Shown: one piece after another, positions 39,656 to 48,394 of the stretch
Layout of the letters: each line of letters opens with the position of its first letter
Position numbering within the stretch: position 1 is the first letter of the stretch
DNA from: Bog-375 sp049587755
GTDB lineage: Bacteria > Acidobacteriota > Terriglobia > Bryobacterales > Bryobacteraceae
Length of the DNA: 64,000 nt
Assembly: GCA_049587755.1 (NCBI GenBank)
Contig: JBAVEN010000018.1
Span: 116,236-180,235 of the forward strand
Direction of reading: 5' to 3'
Notes under the pieces: model-generated
Database searches by the model: none
What the model was told of the DNA's origin: nothing
The model's input: only the letters and a program-made list of their open reading frames with translations
Translations under genes and position numbers: made by a program

Positions 39656-41581
39656 TCACTGCGCTGAAACGCCCGGCCGCTGCAACAACGTGCGCACCCG
39701 CCGCGCCAATTCCGGCCCCCGGAATGGCTTTGCCAGCAGATCCATTTGCGGCAGCCCCGAGGTCCCGAATTCTTCGTGACCGTATCCGGAAACGAAAAGA
39801 GTCTTCATCTCAGGCCGCCGCGGTTTCAGCCGCTCCGCCAGTTGCAGCCCGGACATGCCGGGCATCACCACGTCGGTGACCAAAACGTGGATCGGTCCGG
39901 TGCAGGCTTCGGCGATCTCTTCCGCTTCCTCCGCGTCGCGCGCCTGCAGCAGTCGATACCCTTCCCGCTTCAGGCACTTGTGCATCAGCCGCCGGACGCC
40001 ATCTTCGTCGTCGACCAGTAGTACCGTCGGCGCCGGTTCGCTGGTAGCGGCCGTTTCCCGCGAATCGCCTGCCTGCTGAGGCATCCCCGCGCTGGGCAGC
40101 AGGATCTCGAAACTGGTCCCTTTTCCCATCTCGCTCGATGCGGTGATGTAGCCCTTGCTCTGCAGGATGATGGCGTGTACCATTGCCAGGCCCAGGCCGG
40201 TCCCGCTGCCGGACCGCTTGGTGGTGAAGAACGGTTCGAAGATCCGGGCCAGCGTCGCGGCGGCCATTCCCTGCCCCGAATCCGTCACTCGAATTTGAAC
40301 GTATCGCCCGGGCCTGTAGCCGCGCCATTTTGGGCTCGCGGGGCCGATGTCGATCAGCGAGCTCGCGATCCGCATCTCCCCGCCCTTTGGCATCGCGTCC
40401 CGCGCGTTCAGAGCCAGGTTGAGGAATACCTGCTTCAGCCGGTTGCGGTCGCCGCGCACCAATCCGGCGAACGAGCCAAGCTCCAACTTGAGCGAGCAGC
40501 CCGTCCCCAGGCTGCGCGCAATCAAGGGCTGCATCTCGCCAATCACCCCGTTGACGTCCAGCACCTCCGCGCTCACCAGGTCCCGCCGGCTCAGCGTCAG
40601 CAACTGCTTGCTGATGGAACCGGCCATCGTGGCCGCCTGCTTGATTTCGGCGGCCCGCTCCCGGTCCGCATCGTTTTGTAGCTCCGTCTCCAGCTCTTCG
40701 GCGTACCCCAGAATCACCATCAGCAGATTGTTGAAGTCGTGCGCCAGCCCCCCCGCCATGTTGGCGATCGCCTCCATTCTCTGCGATTGGATCAGCCGGC
40801 TTTCCATTTCCCTGCGCGCCCGCAGGTCCTGCAGCACCAGGATCGAGCCCAGCGTGTCTTCCTCCGACCGGTTCTCGGAGCAACTGATTTCCACCGGCGT
40901 GATCTCCCCGGTCTTCGAGGCCAGCAGGTACGAGCGGCGCTCGTTCGGAAACAAGCCGCGGCGCTCGTCGAGAATGGGATTCTCTGCGGCACCGCCGGTG
41001 GACTCCTCGTTGAGCCGCAGAACATCCATCAGCGGCCGGCCCATGGCTTCGTCGGCGGTCCAGCCGGTCAGTTGCTCGGCTACGGCATTCAGGAAGACAA
41101 TCTCGCCGGCTTCATCGGTTGCCACAATTCCTTCGCCCACGCTGCGCAGCGTGGTCGAAAGCCAAGCTTCGCTGGCCCGCACCCGCCGCTCCATTTCGTG
41201 CCTGTAGAGGGCGATCTGCACCGTGCTGCGCAGATTCAGGTCGCTGATCGGCTTCAGAATGTAGCCCAGCGGCTCCGTCGTCGTCGCCCGGCTCACCGTG
41301 TCCGGATCGGCGTGCGCCGTCAGGTAAACCACCGGCGTCTGCAACTCGTCTTTTAAAATCTGAGCGGTGGCGATGCCGTCCATCTCGCCCTGCAGCCGTA
41401 TGTCCATCACCACCAGGTCGAAGGCCGTGCTCCGCGCAAAACGCAGCGCCTCTTCACCCGAGCTCGCAATCGCCGGCACGGCATAGCCCAACCGCTCCAA
41501 CCGCCGCTGAATATCGTCTGCGATCAATCCCTCGTCTTCCACCACTAAAATCTGTTTTTTTGCTCCTTGAGCTGCTTGCAT
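39656..41581 (-). CDS. Hybrid histidine kinase (REC-PAS-HisKA-HATPase-REC)
   Basis: 641 residues without membrane segments. First receiver ~10-125 with Asp60 in 'LVVMDIRLQGEMDG' and 'YLTAHADPDTV'; PAS ~138-265 ('GEGIVATDEAGEIVFLNAVA'); HisKA with 'GGLAHDFNNLLMVILGYAEE' as phosphoacceptor box; HATPase with 'NLALNARDAMPKGGEM', 'VTDSGQGM' and 'GTGLGLAMVHAI'; a second receiver ~510-630 ('VLLVDDEDGVRRLMHKCL', 'VLVTDVVMPGMSGLQLA'). Having receivers at both ends and no DNA-binding output, it should relay phosphate rather than regulate genes itself. First gene of a two-gene operon with the membrane kinase below it. Confidence 0.92.
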   Translation of the reverse strand: MQAAQGAKKQILVVEDEGLIADDIQRRLERLGYAVPAIASSGEEALRFARSTAFDLVVMDIRLQGEMDGIATAQILKDELQTPVVYLTAHADPDTVSRATTTEPLGYILKPISDLNLRSTVQIALYRHEMERRVRASEAWLSTTLRSVGEGIVATDEAGEIVFLNAVAEQLTGWTADEAMGRPLMDVLRLNEESTGGAAENPILDERRGLFPNERRSYLLASKTGEITPVEISCSENRSEEDTLGSILVLQDLRARREMESRLIQSQRMEAIANMAGGLAHDFNNLLMVILGYAEELETELQNDADRERAAEIKQAATMAGSISKQLLTLSRRDLVSAEVLDVNGVIGEMQPLIARSLGTGCSLKLELGSFAGLVRGDRNRLKQVFLNLALNARDAMPKGGEMRIASSLIDIGPASPKWRGYRPGRYVQIRVTDSGQGMAAATLARIFEPFFTTKRSGSGTGLGLAMVHAIILQSKGYITASSEMGKGTSFEILLPSAGMPQQAGDSRETAATSEPAPTVLLVDDEDGVRRLMHKCLKREGYRLLQARDAEEAEEIAEACTGPIHVLVTDVVMPGMSGLQLAERLKPRRPEMKTLFVSGYGHEEFGTSGLPQMDLLAKPFRGPELARRVRTLLQRPGVSAQ

Positions 41582-42318
41582 TTGCCGATGCCCCTGACAA
41601 AACGGAATGCTGACTTAGCACGCTATGTCAGGCCGGATTCGGGTCCCTTTCTCCTCCGCGTGTCCTGCGGCGCCACTCGGCCTATGTGATCACTCGAGCC
41701 CGCCGCAAGCTGGTGATGGTACCTCTCAGCAATACCTGATCGGTAATCACTGAGACTAAAACCGGATAATAGCACCTCACCGGGAGAAAATGCTCCCTCA
41801 GTCCGCACGTCGGTCGCTTGACCCGGTCCTGGGCCGTACCGGCACCGGTGAACTGCCGACCGAAGCCCTGTGGTCCGACGCCGACTCCGTCCGTTGGGGC
41901 ATTCGAGGCGTACCAGAGGCCCAGCGATATGAGGTATCGCTTTGTATTTGAGACGGCATTGCATTAATTTAAGTGAGGATAGCTGTGCAATGCCGATGGG
42001 CAGGCTTACCTAGCACCCTTGCTCGGCACGCCGCTATGCGAAAGCGTCCCCAGCCCCACCGCACGCGGGGCGTTCGGTGCATGGTTTTAGACGTTGCTGA
42101 AAAAGCCAAAATATGAATAGCCCCGATGAACGCGGATTAATTAAAAAGGAAGTGGGTTATCAGCGTTAATCGGCAGCTGAGAATGTCTTCTCTGGATTGA
42201 TTCAGCATCGTCGTTTTAGCTTGGCCCCGATTTACCGCCCCAACGCGACACGGCTGTCACCGGGTGGATCGACGCCCGCACGAGCGGAAGGTGCTACCTT
42301 GGTGCGTTGGTCCCCCAT
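41582..42318. other. Long intergenic stretch, no gene recognised
   Basis: About 740 bases between divergent genes. A 113-codon minus-strand frame at 41623-41964 has no recognisable family and a composition like random translation. The part near 42100-42200 (GCGGATTAATTAAAAAGG and ATCAGCGTTAATCGG) is more AT-rich than the surroundings. The promoters of the hybrid kinase and the GH9 gene must lie here but I could not place them. Confidence 0.4.
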
Positions 42319-44013
42319 ATGAAGATCGCTTGGCTGTTGCTGGCGTGCTCGGCCGCGTTTGCCGCTGAGGCAACACTCGAAATCAAGCTGGATCAGGCCG
42401 GCTACCTGCCGGACGCGCCCAAAATCGCCGTAGTAGCCGCGCAGAAGCCCGCGGCCGCATTCCGGGTGCGGCGTTCCGACGGTGACGCTGTCGTGCTGCG
42501 CGGCAAACTCGGCGCCGCCCTGCCCGACGCCGACTCCGGCGACGCGGTTCGGCTTGCCGATTTCAGCAAACTCGAGCACTCCGGCCGCTACTACCTGGAA
42601 GTGCCCGGCGTGGGACGAAGCTGGAATTTCTCGATCGGCCCCGATGTCTACCGTCGCGCCTACTACCTGGCGATGCGGTCCTATTACGGACAGCGCTGCG
42701 GAACCGCGGTCGATCTTGGTCCCGAGTTCCCCGGCTACCGGCACGATGCTTGTCATCTCGAGGGGGCCTGGCACGCCTCTTCCGGCAAGACCGGCCCGCG
42801 CATTTCCCACGGCGGCTGGCACGATGCGGGCGACTACGGCCGCTACGTGGTCAACTCCGGCATCACCACCGGCACGCTGCTCTGGACCTGGGAGATGTTC
42901 GGCCCGCGCGTCAGCAACATCAGCCTCAATATTCCCGAGTCCGGCAACGGCACTCCCGACATTTTGAGCGAGATCAAATGGAACCTGGATTGGATGCTGA
43001 CCATGCAGGATGACGATGGCGGTGTGTTTCCGAAGCAGGCGAGCGAGCGCTTCTGCGCTTTCATTATGCCGGAAAAAGACACGCTCATGAGCTACGTCTT
43101 CGGCACCGGCCAGCAGCCGTACAAGAGCTCCTGCGCTACGGCCGACTTCGCCGCCGTGATGGCGATTGCGGCGCGCACTTTCCGGCCCTTCGATCGCGCT
43201 TACGCAGACCGCTGCCTGGCGGCGGCGCGCAAAGCCTGGGCGTGGGTGGGGCTGCATCCGAATGTGCTCTTTCGCAATCCGCCCGGCGTCAACACCGGCG
43301 AGTATGGCGATTCGAATTGCGCCGATGAGCGCCTCTGGGCCGCCGCCGAGTTGTGGCGCACCACCGGTGACGCACCCTATGAAAGCTATTTCCTGGCGCA
43401 TTACGCGGAGTTCCATCCCAGTGCAACCCAGCCGCAGGCGTGGGCCGACGTTGCGAACCTGGCGTTGTGGACTTACGTTCTGGGCGGCGGAAAGAACGCC
43501 GCGGCAGCCAATGCCATCCGGCAGGAATCGCTCGAGGCCGCCGACCGGATTGTCGACCGCACCGCCGCCAACGGTTACCGCATCAGCCTCACCAGAGGCA
43601 ATTACGAATGGGGTTCCAACGGCACGGTGGCCAACTACGGCATGCAATTGCTGGTAGCCAACGCGTTTCGCCCCGATGCGCGCTACCGGCACGCTGCGCT
43701 GGAGAATCTGCACTACCTGCTGGGCCGCAACACCTTCTCGCTATCCTTCGTGACGCGGATCGGCGAGAATCCCTTCCGCCATCCGCACCACCGGCCGAGC
43801 GCCGCCGACAACAATCCCGAGCCGTGGCCCGGCCTGCTCTCCGGCGGTCCCAACCCCGGTCGCCAGGACGCCGCCATGCAAAGGTTGCCGGCAAGCCTGC
43901 CGCCCGCCAAGATGTACCTCGATGACGAAGCTTCGTACTCGACCAACGAGATCGCCATCAACTGGAACGCCCCGCTGGTGTTCGTGCTGGCGGCGGAGCT
44001 GCCGGGGAAATAG
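42319..44013 (+). CDS. Secreted GH9 endoglucanase-like enzyme
   Basis: 564 residues from the ATG at 42319, where a signal peptide begins ('MKIAWLLLACSAAFAAE'); the frame is open four codons more upstream. An N-terminal CelD-type Ig-like domain (~20-105, 'IKLDQAGYLPDAPKIAVV', 'SGRYYLEVPGVGRSWNFSI') precedes the (alpha/alpha)6 barrel. Catalytic aspartates are in 'GGWHDAGDYGRY' (Asp169, Asp172). 'NPFRHPHHRPSAAD' and 'STNEIAINWNAPLVF' (general acid Glu544) complete the GH9 signature. It should cut beta-1,4-glucan internally, outside the cytoplasm. It lies apart from the main hydrolase cluster but could supply glucan chains to it. Confidence 0.9.
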   Translation: MKIAWLLLACSAAFAAEATLEIKLDQAGYLPDAPKIAVVAAQKPAAAFRVRRSDGDAVVLRGKLGAALPDADSGDAVRLADFSKLEHSGRYYLEVPGVGRSWNFSIGPDVYRRAYYLAMRSYYGQRCGTAVDLGPEFPGYRHDACHLEGAWHASSGKTGPRISHGGWHDAGDYGRYVVNSGITTGTLLWTWEMFGPRVSNISLNIPESGNGTPDILSEIKWNLDWMLTMQDDDGGVFPKQASERFCAFIMPEKDTLMSYVFGTGQQPYKSSCATADFAAVMAIAARTFRPFDRAYADRCLAAARKAWAWVGLHPNVLFRNPPGVNTGEYGDSNCADERLWAAAELWRTTGDAPYESYFLAHYAEFHPSATQPQAWADVANLALWTYVLGGGKNAAAANAIRQESLEAADRIVDRTAANGYRISLTRGNYEWGSNGTVANYGMQLLVANAFRPDARYRHAALENLHYLLGRNTFSLSFVTRIGENPFRHPHHRPSAADNNPEPWPGLLSGGPNPGRQDAAMQRLPASLPPAKMYLDDEASYSTNEIAINWNAPLVFVLAAELPGK

Positions 44014-44120
44014 CAAATCCGGCCAGGAACGGTTGCGGTCGTGTCCAGATCCACGCGCGGGTGACAGCGCGAGACCTTTGGCTTGCTTTCGCGCCTATAC
44101 TTTTGGAAGAGCCGCAGCCA

Positions 44121-44660
44121 ATGGTCAAGCTCCGCAGGTTGGAGGAAAGCGATATCGAAGCCGTCCACGCGCTGGTATCCAGGATGGATGTCGTACGCTA
44201 CATGCTGTTGCCCTTGTGCTCCCGAGCGGAAAGCGAGAAATTCCTGCGCGACTCAATGATCGAGTCCCCGTCGGAGCCCTGGAGGTCGGTGGTTCGCGCG
44301 ATTTGCGATAGCCCAGGCGAACCGCTGGTTGGGCTCTGCGGCGTGGTCATCCTGCGCGGCGCGGAGGAGGGCGAACTCTGGTACCTGGTCGATCCCGCAG
44401 CGTGGGGTAAGGGGATCGCGACCCAAGCTGCCCAACAACTACTGGCTCTCGGGTTCGGCGAACTCGGGCTCCATCGAATCTGGGCAACTTGTTTTCCCGA
44501 AAACCCCGCGTCGGCGCGCGTGTTGGAGAAGGCCGGCATGAGAAAAGAGGGCTTTCTCACTAAGAACCTGAAAATCCATGGCGAATGGAAGAGCAGCTTC
44601 CTGTACGCCATGCTCGCCGAAGAATGGAACCGCGCTGCATCGCCGCCAGCGCTGAGGTAG
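44121..44660 (+). CDS. GNAT acetyltransferase (RimJ/RimL type)
   Basis: From ATG 44121 the product has 179 residues. Seen are 'VKLRRLEESDIEAVHALVSR', the acetyl-CoA loop region 'LVDPAAWGKGIATQAAQQLL' (the R/Q-x-x-G-x-G/A motif as 'GKGIAT') and 'RIWATCFPENPASARVLEKA' followed by 'GMRKEGFL', the standard C-terminal part of RimJ/RimL-type GNATs. The substrate, often a protein N-terminus or small amine, cannot be read from sequence. An in-frame ATG at 44061 adds twenty residues without similarity. It lies 100 bases after GH9 and is convergent with the MBL gene. Confidence 0.85.
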   Translation: MVKLRRLEESDIEAVHALVSRMDVVRYMLLPLCSRAESEKFLRDSMIESPSEPWRSVVRAICDSPGEPLVGLCGVVILRGAEEGELWYLVDPAAWGKGIATQAAQQLLALGFGELGLHRIWATCFPENPASARVLEKAGMRKEGFLTKNLKIHGEWKSSFLYAMLAEEWNRAASPPALR

Positions 44661-44702
44661 CCTGCCAAAGACGCGTTGGGGCGTCAGCCGGAACCAGGAA
44701 CC

Positions 44703-45332
44703 CTACCCCTGCAAGAAAAAGTTGAACCGCTTTTCGTGGCCGATCGTCGTCAGGCCGCCATGGCCGGGGATGACGGTGGTCTCCTCGGGCAGCGGCAACA
44801 GTTTCTCGTGAATCGAGCGCAGAATTTGCCGCCCGTCCCCGCCCGGCAGGTCGGTGCGGCCGATGCTGCCGGCGAACAGCGTGTCTCCCGCCACCAGCTT
44901 TCGCTCTGAGGGAATCCACAGGCTGATGCTGCCCTGCGTGTGGCCGGGCGTGTACAGCACGTGAAATTCCGTCTCGCCCAGCGACAGTGTGGCGCCCTCG
45001 TCGAGCGGCGCATCGATCCGCACCCTCTCCGGCGTGGGCACACCCAGCCATGCCGCCTGAGTATCAAGCATCTTCTCGAGGTCGGCGTCGTTCAAGTTCA
45101 TATAAACCGGCGCGCCGGTGACTCGTTTAAGCTGCGCGGCGCCGCCGATGTGGTCGATGTGCGCGTGGGTGATGACGATGGCTTTCGCTTTCAGCCCGTG
45201 CCTGGCCAGCAGCTCCAGGATCTGGCTGACGTCGTCGCCCGGATCGATCACGATCGCTTCGCGGGTTTGCTCGTCGCCGAAAATCGAGCAGTTGCATTGC
45301 AGCATTCCCACCGGAAGGATCTCGTGAATCAT
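44703..45332 (-). CDS. MBL-fold hydrolase (glyoxalase II-like)
   Basis: 209 residues with 'MLQCNCSIFGDEQTREAIVI' then 'DPGDD', the zinc motif 'THAHIDHIGG' (His56, His58, Asp60, His61), 'YTPGHTQGSI', 'LVAGDTLFAGSIGRTDLPGG' and 'VIPGHGGLTTIGHEK'. These are the five metal-binding motifs of the YcbL/GloB-like metallo-beta-lactamase fold hydrolases. The short length, without the GloB C-terminal domain, fits YcbL-type enzymes acting on small thioesters. It is divergent from the CopD-like/YgfZ pair, 23 bases away. Confidence 0.9.
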   Translation of the reverse strand: MIHEILPVGMLQCNCSIFGDEQTREAIVIDPGDDVSQILELLARHGLKAKAIVITHAHIDHIGGAAQLKRVTGAPVYMNLNDADLEKMLDTQAAWLGVPTPERVRIDAPLDEGATLSLGETEFHVLYTPGHTQGSISLWIPSERKLVAGDTLFAGSIGRTDLPGGDGRQILRSIHEKLLPLPEETTVIPGHGGLTTIGHEKRFNFFLQG

Positions 45333-45355
45333 ACTGCCGATTGTATACTCAGGCT

Positions 45356-45766
45356 ATGGCCGAAGGATTGAACGTGCTGATGCGCTGGCTGCATATTGCC
45401 TCGGTGGCGTGCCTGGGTGGCGGCATGATCTGCGGCTGGATCGCGGCCGGCGCCGCGGCGGCGCTGGCGCCGGAAGCGCGCGCGGAGCTTGCCGAACGGA
45501 CGGCAGCGGCTTTCCGGCCGCTGGTGCTGCTGGCAATCCCGTTTCTGCTGATCTCCGGCGTCTACACCCTCTTGAGTAACCCGGGACACACCCTGCGATA
45601 CCACGTCGTGCTGGCTGTGAAGCTGCTGCTGGTGGCGCATATCTTCGCCGTCGCGGTGTTGGTTACGCAACCGGGCTGCTCGCGGCGGCGCAGGCTGATG
45701 GCGGGCGGTGCGATTTCTTCCCTGGTGGTGATCGGCATCGCCGCCTATCTGCACAGCATCTACTAA
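45356..45766 (+). CDS. Small four-helix membrane protein (CopD/DUF2269-like)
   Basis: 136 residues from ATG 45356 (an ATG at 45341 is also in frame). Four hydrophobic segments with 'LMRWLHIASVACLGGGMICG', 'FRPLVLLAIPFLLISGVYTL', 'YHVVLAVKLLLVAHIFAVAV' and 'MAGGAISSLVVIGIAAYLHS'. Histidine in the first helix ('RWLHI') and in the third ('AHIF') resemble the heme- or copper-binding residues of CopD-like domains, but the assignment is weak. It ends three bases before the YgfZ gene, so the two are probably co-transcribed. Confidence 0.6.
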   Translation: MAEGLNVLMRWLHIASVACLGGGMICGWIAAGAAAALAPEARAELAERTAAAFRPLVLLAIPFLLISGVYTLLSNPGHTLRYHVVLAVKLLLVAHIFAVAVLVTQPGCSRRRRLMAGGAISSLVVIGIAAYLHSIY

Positions 45767-45769
45767 GGC

Positions 45770-46699
45770 ATGAGCCAGGGTTACGAAGCTCTCCGCCGCG
45801 GTGCCGCGTGGATGAATCTGAGCGGCCGCGGGCGGATCGCCGTTCGCGGTCGCGACCGCGCGCGCCTGCTGCACAACCTGACGTCGAACGAAGTCAAGAA
45901 ACTCGCCCCCGGTTCCGGCTGTTACGCGTTCTTGCTCAGCCCGCAGGGGCGCATCCAGGCGGACCTGACCCTGCTCGCGTTCGACGATCATATCCTCCTC
46001 GATACCGAGCCCGAGCTGCGGGAGAAAACCGTGCAGCACATTCGGCGCTACATCGTCGCCGACCAGGTGGAACTGGAGGACGTAACGGGGGCCACCTGTG
46101 CCATCGCGCTCGAGGGCCCGGAGTCGGCGCTGGTTCTGGAGAAGGCCGGCGGCACTGCACCGCCCGCCGATTACCAGCACCTGGCTTGGGGAGAAGCCAC
46201 AGTCGCGCGTATCAGCTTGACCGGCCAGCCGGGCTTTCGCATGTATTCCACCGCCGGCGCAGCCGATGAAATCATCCAGCGCTTAGCCGCCGCCGGCACC
46301 CACCACGCCACCGAGGAAGATGCCCGCCTGGTGCGCATCGAAAATGGCCGCCCGCGCTATGGCGAAGACATCCGCGATACTTCCCTGCCCCAGGAAACCG
46401 GGCAGATGCACGCCGTGAGCTTCAGCAAGGGATGCTACCTGGGCCAGGAGATCGTGGAACGCATCCGCGCGCAAGGCCACGTCAATCGCAAGCTGGTCCG
46501 GCTGCGCCTCGATTCCGCCGCCCCCCCGGCCGCGGGCACCAAGCTCACCGCGGCCGGCGCGGACGCGGGTGAGATCACCTCTTCGGTCTACTCGCCGGCT
46601 GAGGCCAGCGCGATCGCCCTCGCGTATGTGCGCTCCAGCTACGCCGCGACCGGTCAGGCGCTCGCAGCCGGCGATATTTCCGCGGTTGTAGTCGGGTAG
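45770..46699 (+). CDS. ygfZ: YgfZ/GcvT-like folate-binding protein
   Basis: 309 residues. The key motif 'KGCYLGQEIVERIRAQGHVN' (~222-241) is the YgfZ signature with the functional cysteine in 'GCYLGQE'. N-terminal 'GRGRIAVRGRDRARLLHNL' and 'TSNEV' and the C-terminal beta-barrel are usual. YgfZ proteins use tetrahydrofolate and help maintain or repair certain Fe-S enzymes, such as MiaB. The genome region codes for an Fe-S radical SAM protein at 50908, but no operonic link exists. Length is slightly below the E. coli protein (326). Confidence 0.92.
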   Translation: MSQGYEALRRGAAWMNLSGRGRIAVRGRDRARLLHNLTSNEVKKLAPGSGCYAFLLSPQGRIQADLTLLAFDDHILLDTEPELREKTVQHIRRYIVADQVELEDVTGATCAIALEGPESALVLEKAGGTAPPADYQHLAWGEATVARISLTGQPGFRMYSTAGAADEIIQRLAAAGTHHATEEDARLVRIENGRPRYGEDIRDTSLPQETGQMHAVSFSKGCYLGQEIVERIRAQGHVNRKLVRLRLDSAAPPAAGTKLTAAGADAGEITSSVYSPAEASAIALAYVRSSYAATGQALAAGDISAVVVG

Positions 46700-46751
46700 G
46701 GCCTCCTCGTAAAGCGCGCTGAACAACCCCAAAGACACGGCGGGCCACATT

Positions 46752-46769
46752 GTGGGGCAGGTTTTCAGC
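46752..46769 (+). repeat. Partial copy of the GTGGGGCAGGTT intergenic element
   Basis: GTGGGGCAGGTTTTCAGC lies in the 213-base gap after ygfZ and shares its first 12 bases with the element that starts at about 63602. The second arm of the palindrome is degraded here. Confidence 0.35.
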
Positions 46770-46912
46770 AAAGTGTAGAGCTTACCTTCGTCTTCCCGTG
46801 CCGGCTCCGGTTCCCGCGAAAACCAAAGGCAACGTTTCGCTGGGCTGATGCGCTCGCAATCCTCTTTTCTCCGGGCGAGCCGCACGTTATACTCGCCATT
46901 CAGGAGGCAGCC

Positions 46913-47899
46913 ATGTCACGTTGGATGTGGTTTCTGCCAGCGGCAGCGCTGGCGTCTTTGGCTGGCTGTGGCGGGTCAATACACAGCGCCGACGAAAAGT
47001 ATTACCTGGTGAGCGCCGCCACCAAGATGGAGTACTGGGACGAAGCGGCCGCGGGGGTCGCGCAGGCGGGCAGCCAATTGGGGGTGATCGCCCAAGCGGT
47101 CGGGCCTGAGACCTACGACACTAAGGGTGAGCACGAACAGTTCCGCTCCCTGTTGAGCAAGAAGCCCACCGGCATTGCGGTTTCCGCCGGCGATCCGGCG
47201 ACGTTGAAGGACGACATCGACGCCGCCATCACGCAAGGGATTCCGGTCATTACCATGGATTCGGATGCGCCCGATAGCAAGCGCCTCTTTTTCATCGGCA
47301 CCGACAATTACAAGGCCGGGCTTATGGGAGGGCGACTGGTTGCCAACCGTCTGGGCGGCAAAGGCAACGTCCTCATCTTCACCTTCCCCGAACAGCCGAA
47401 CCTCAAGGAGCGTCTGCAAGGTTACCGCGACATTTTCGCCGAGCACCCGGGCATCCATATCGCCGAAATCGTGGACGCTAAGGGCGATCCGGGAGTAATC
47501 TTCGACCGCACCATGCAGGCGGTGGAGAAAAAGGAACCGGTGGACGCGTTTATATGCCTGGTGTCCATCGCTGCGCCGGAAGTGGCCGACGTCCTTACCC
47601 GCAAGCAGGTGACCGGCAAGCTGGTGATGGGCATGGACGCAGACGAGCGGACGCTGGAGGGCATCCAGAGCGGCGTGATCACCGCGACCCTCGGTCAAAA
47701 GCCCTTCACCATGGCCTTCCTGGCCATCAAGATGCTCGACGATTTGCATCACCACCCGCCGGTTTCGTTGCTGCTCGATTTCGCGCGGGATTCGTTTTCG
47801 CCCCTGCCCACGTTCGTCGATACCGGCGTAACGCTGATCGACAAGAGCAACATAGCGGCATACCTGCAGACGCAAAAGGCGGCCAAAACGAAAAAGTAG
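46913..47899 (+). CDS. Periplasmic sugar-binding lipoprotein (RbsB-like)
   Basis: 328 residues. Signal peptide with lipobox 'LAGC' (Cys19) gives a membrane-anchored lipoprotein. The mature part is a type I periplasmic binding protein of Peripla_BP_4: 'YYLVSAATKMEYWDEAAAGV', 'KKPTGIAVSAGDPATLKDDI', 'AITQGIPVITMDSDAPDSKR', 'FIGTDNYKAGLMGGRLVANR', 'DAFICLVSIAAPEVADVL' and 'QSGVITATLGQKPFTMAFLA'. The family binds ribose, galactose, rhamnose and other monosaccharides. No ABC permease or ATPase is nearby, so it is an orphan component or a sensor. RBS GGAGGC lies ahead. Confidence 0.85.
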   Translation: MSRWMWFLPAAALASLAGCGGSIHSADEKYYLVSAATKMEYWDEAAAGVAQAGSQLGVIAQAVGPETYDTKGEHEQFRSLLSKKPTGIAVSAGDPATLKDDIDAAITQGIPVITMDSDAPDSKRLFFIGTDNYKAGLMGGRLVANRLGGKGNVLIFTFPEQPNLKERLQGYRDIFAEHPGIHIAEIVDAKGDPGVIFDRTMQAVEKKEPVDAFICLVSIAAPEVADVLTRKQVTGKLVMGMDADERTLEGIQSGVITATLGQKPFTMAFLAIKMLDDLHHHPPVSLLLDFARDSFSPLPTFVDTGVTLIDKSNIAAYLQTQKAAKTKK

Positions 47900-47943
47900 G
47901 GCGAACCACCCCTTCGTTATTGGGATCTTCTCTTCGTCGCCGT

Positions 47944-48284
47944 TTGGGTTGGCAGTCGGGGACTAGCCTCACCTAAACCGTCCGCTAAACTTCACTTTCG
48001 CCGGCAGCGAAGATCCTCGCCGCGATTCATCCGGCTAAGCGGTGCCAGCAGTTTGTCCCTACTTCAGGTCCGGGCCACCGCCGAGGGACCTTCCCAATCG
48101 AAGCCAGCGGGATGACTTAAGAGCGTTCGAAATAGCCCGCGCGGTACACAAATGCTCTACCAACTCGGTGACGCCGCTGGCGCTCAATGCGAACGGGGCC
48201 CGCGCGGCGACCTCCGCGAATCCCGAACCGGCCGACTCGGGGTAGTGCTCGATGGTTTCAGGCTCGAGTGAGTACGGGACGGTC
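47944..48284. repeat. Left copy of a direct repeat: deleted relic of the second methyltransferase's 3' end
   Basis: From GTTGGCAGTCGGGGACTAGC onward about 270 bases match 49188-49450 with scattered changes (about nine in ten bases identical). Then the sequence jumps by ~225 bases and matches 49676-49745 (CTCCGCGAATCCCGAACC onward), after which homology ends. In the minus direction it contains the last codons of the 49294-50226 methyltransferase with an internal deletion and stops. This copy is a pseudogene fragment and no open frame survives. Confidence 0.8.
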
Positions 48285-48394
48285 TCGCGGACACGTCATG
48301 GCCGCAGATCCACCACGCTTTTGCGATGGTGGCCCGCCGAGCGGCGAAGCGGTCATGCTGCCTGCGGGTTGTTCTCCTGAGCGATAATACGTTC

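Noticed and set aside
41623..41964. 113-codon minus-strand frame in the long gap before GH9
   Set aside because: No RBS, no recognisable motif and a composition like random translation of GC-rich DNA.
42232..43713. 493-codon minus-strand frame antisense to GH9
   Set aside because: It is a shadow of the GH9 gene, whose catalytic motifs and signal peptide are clear on the plus strand.
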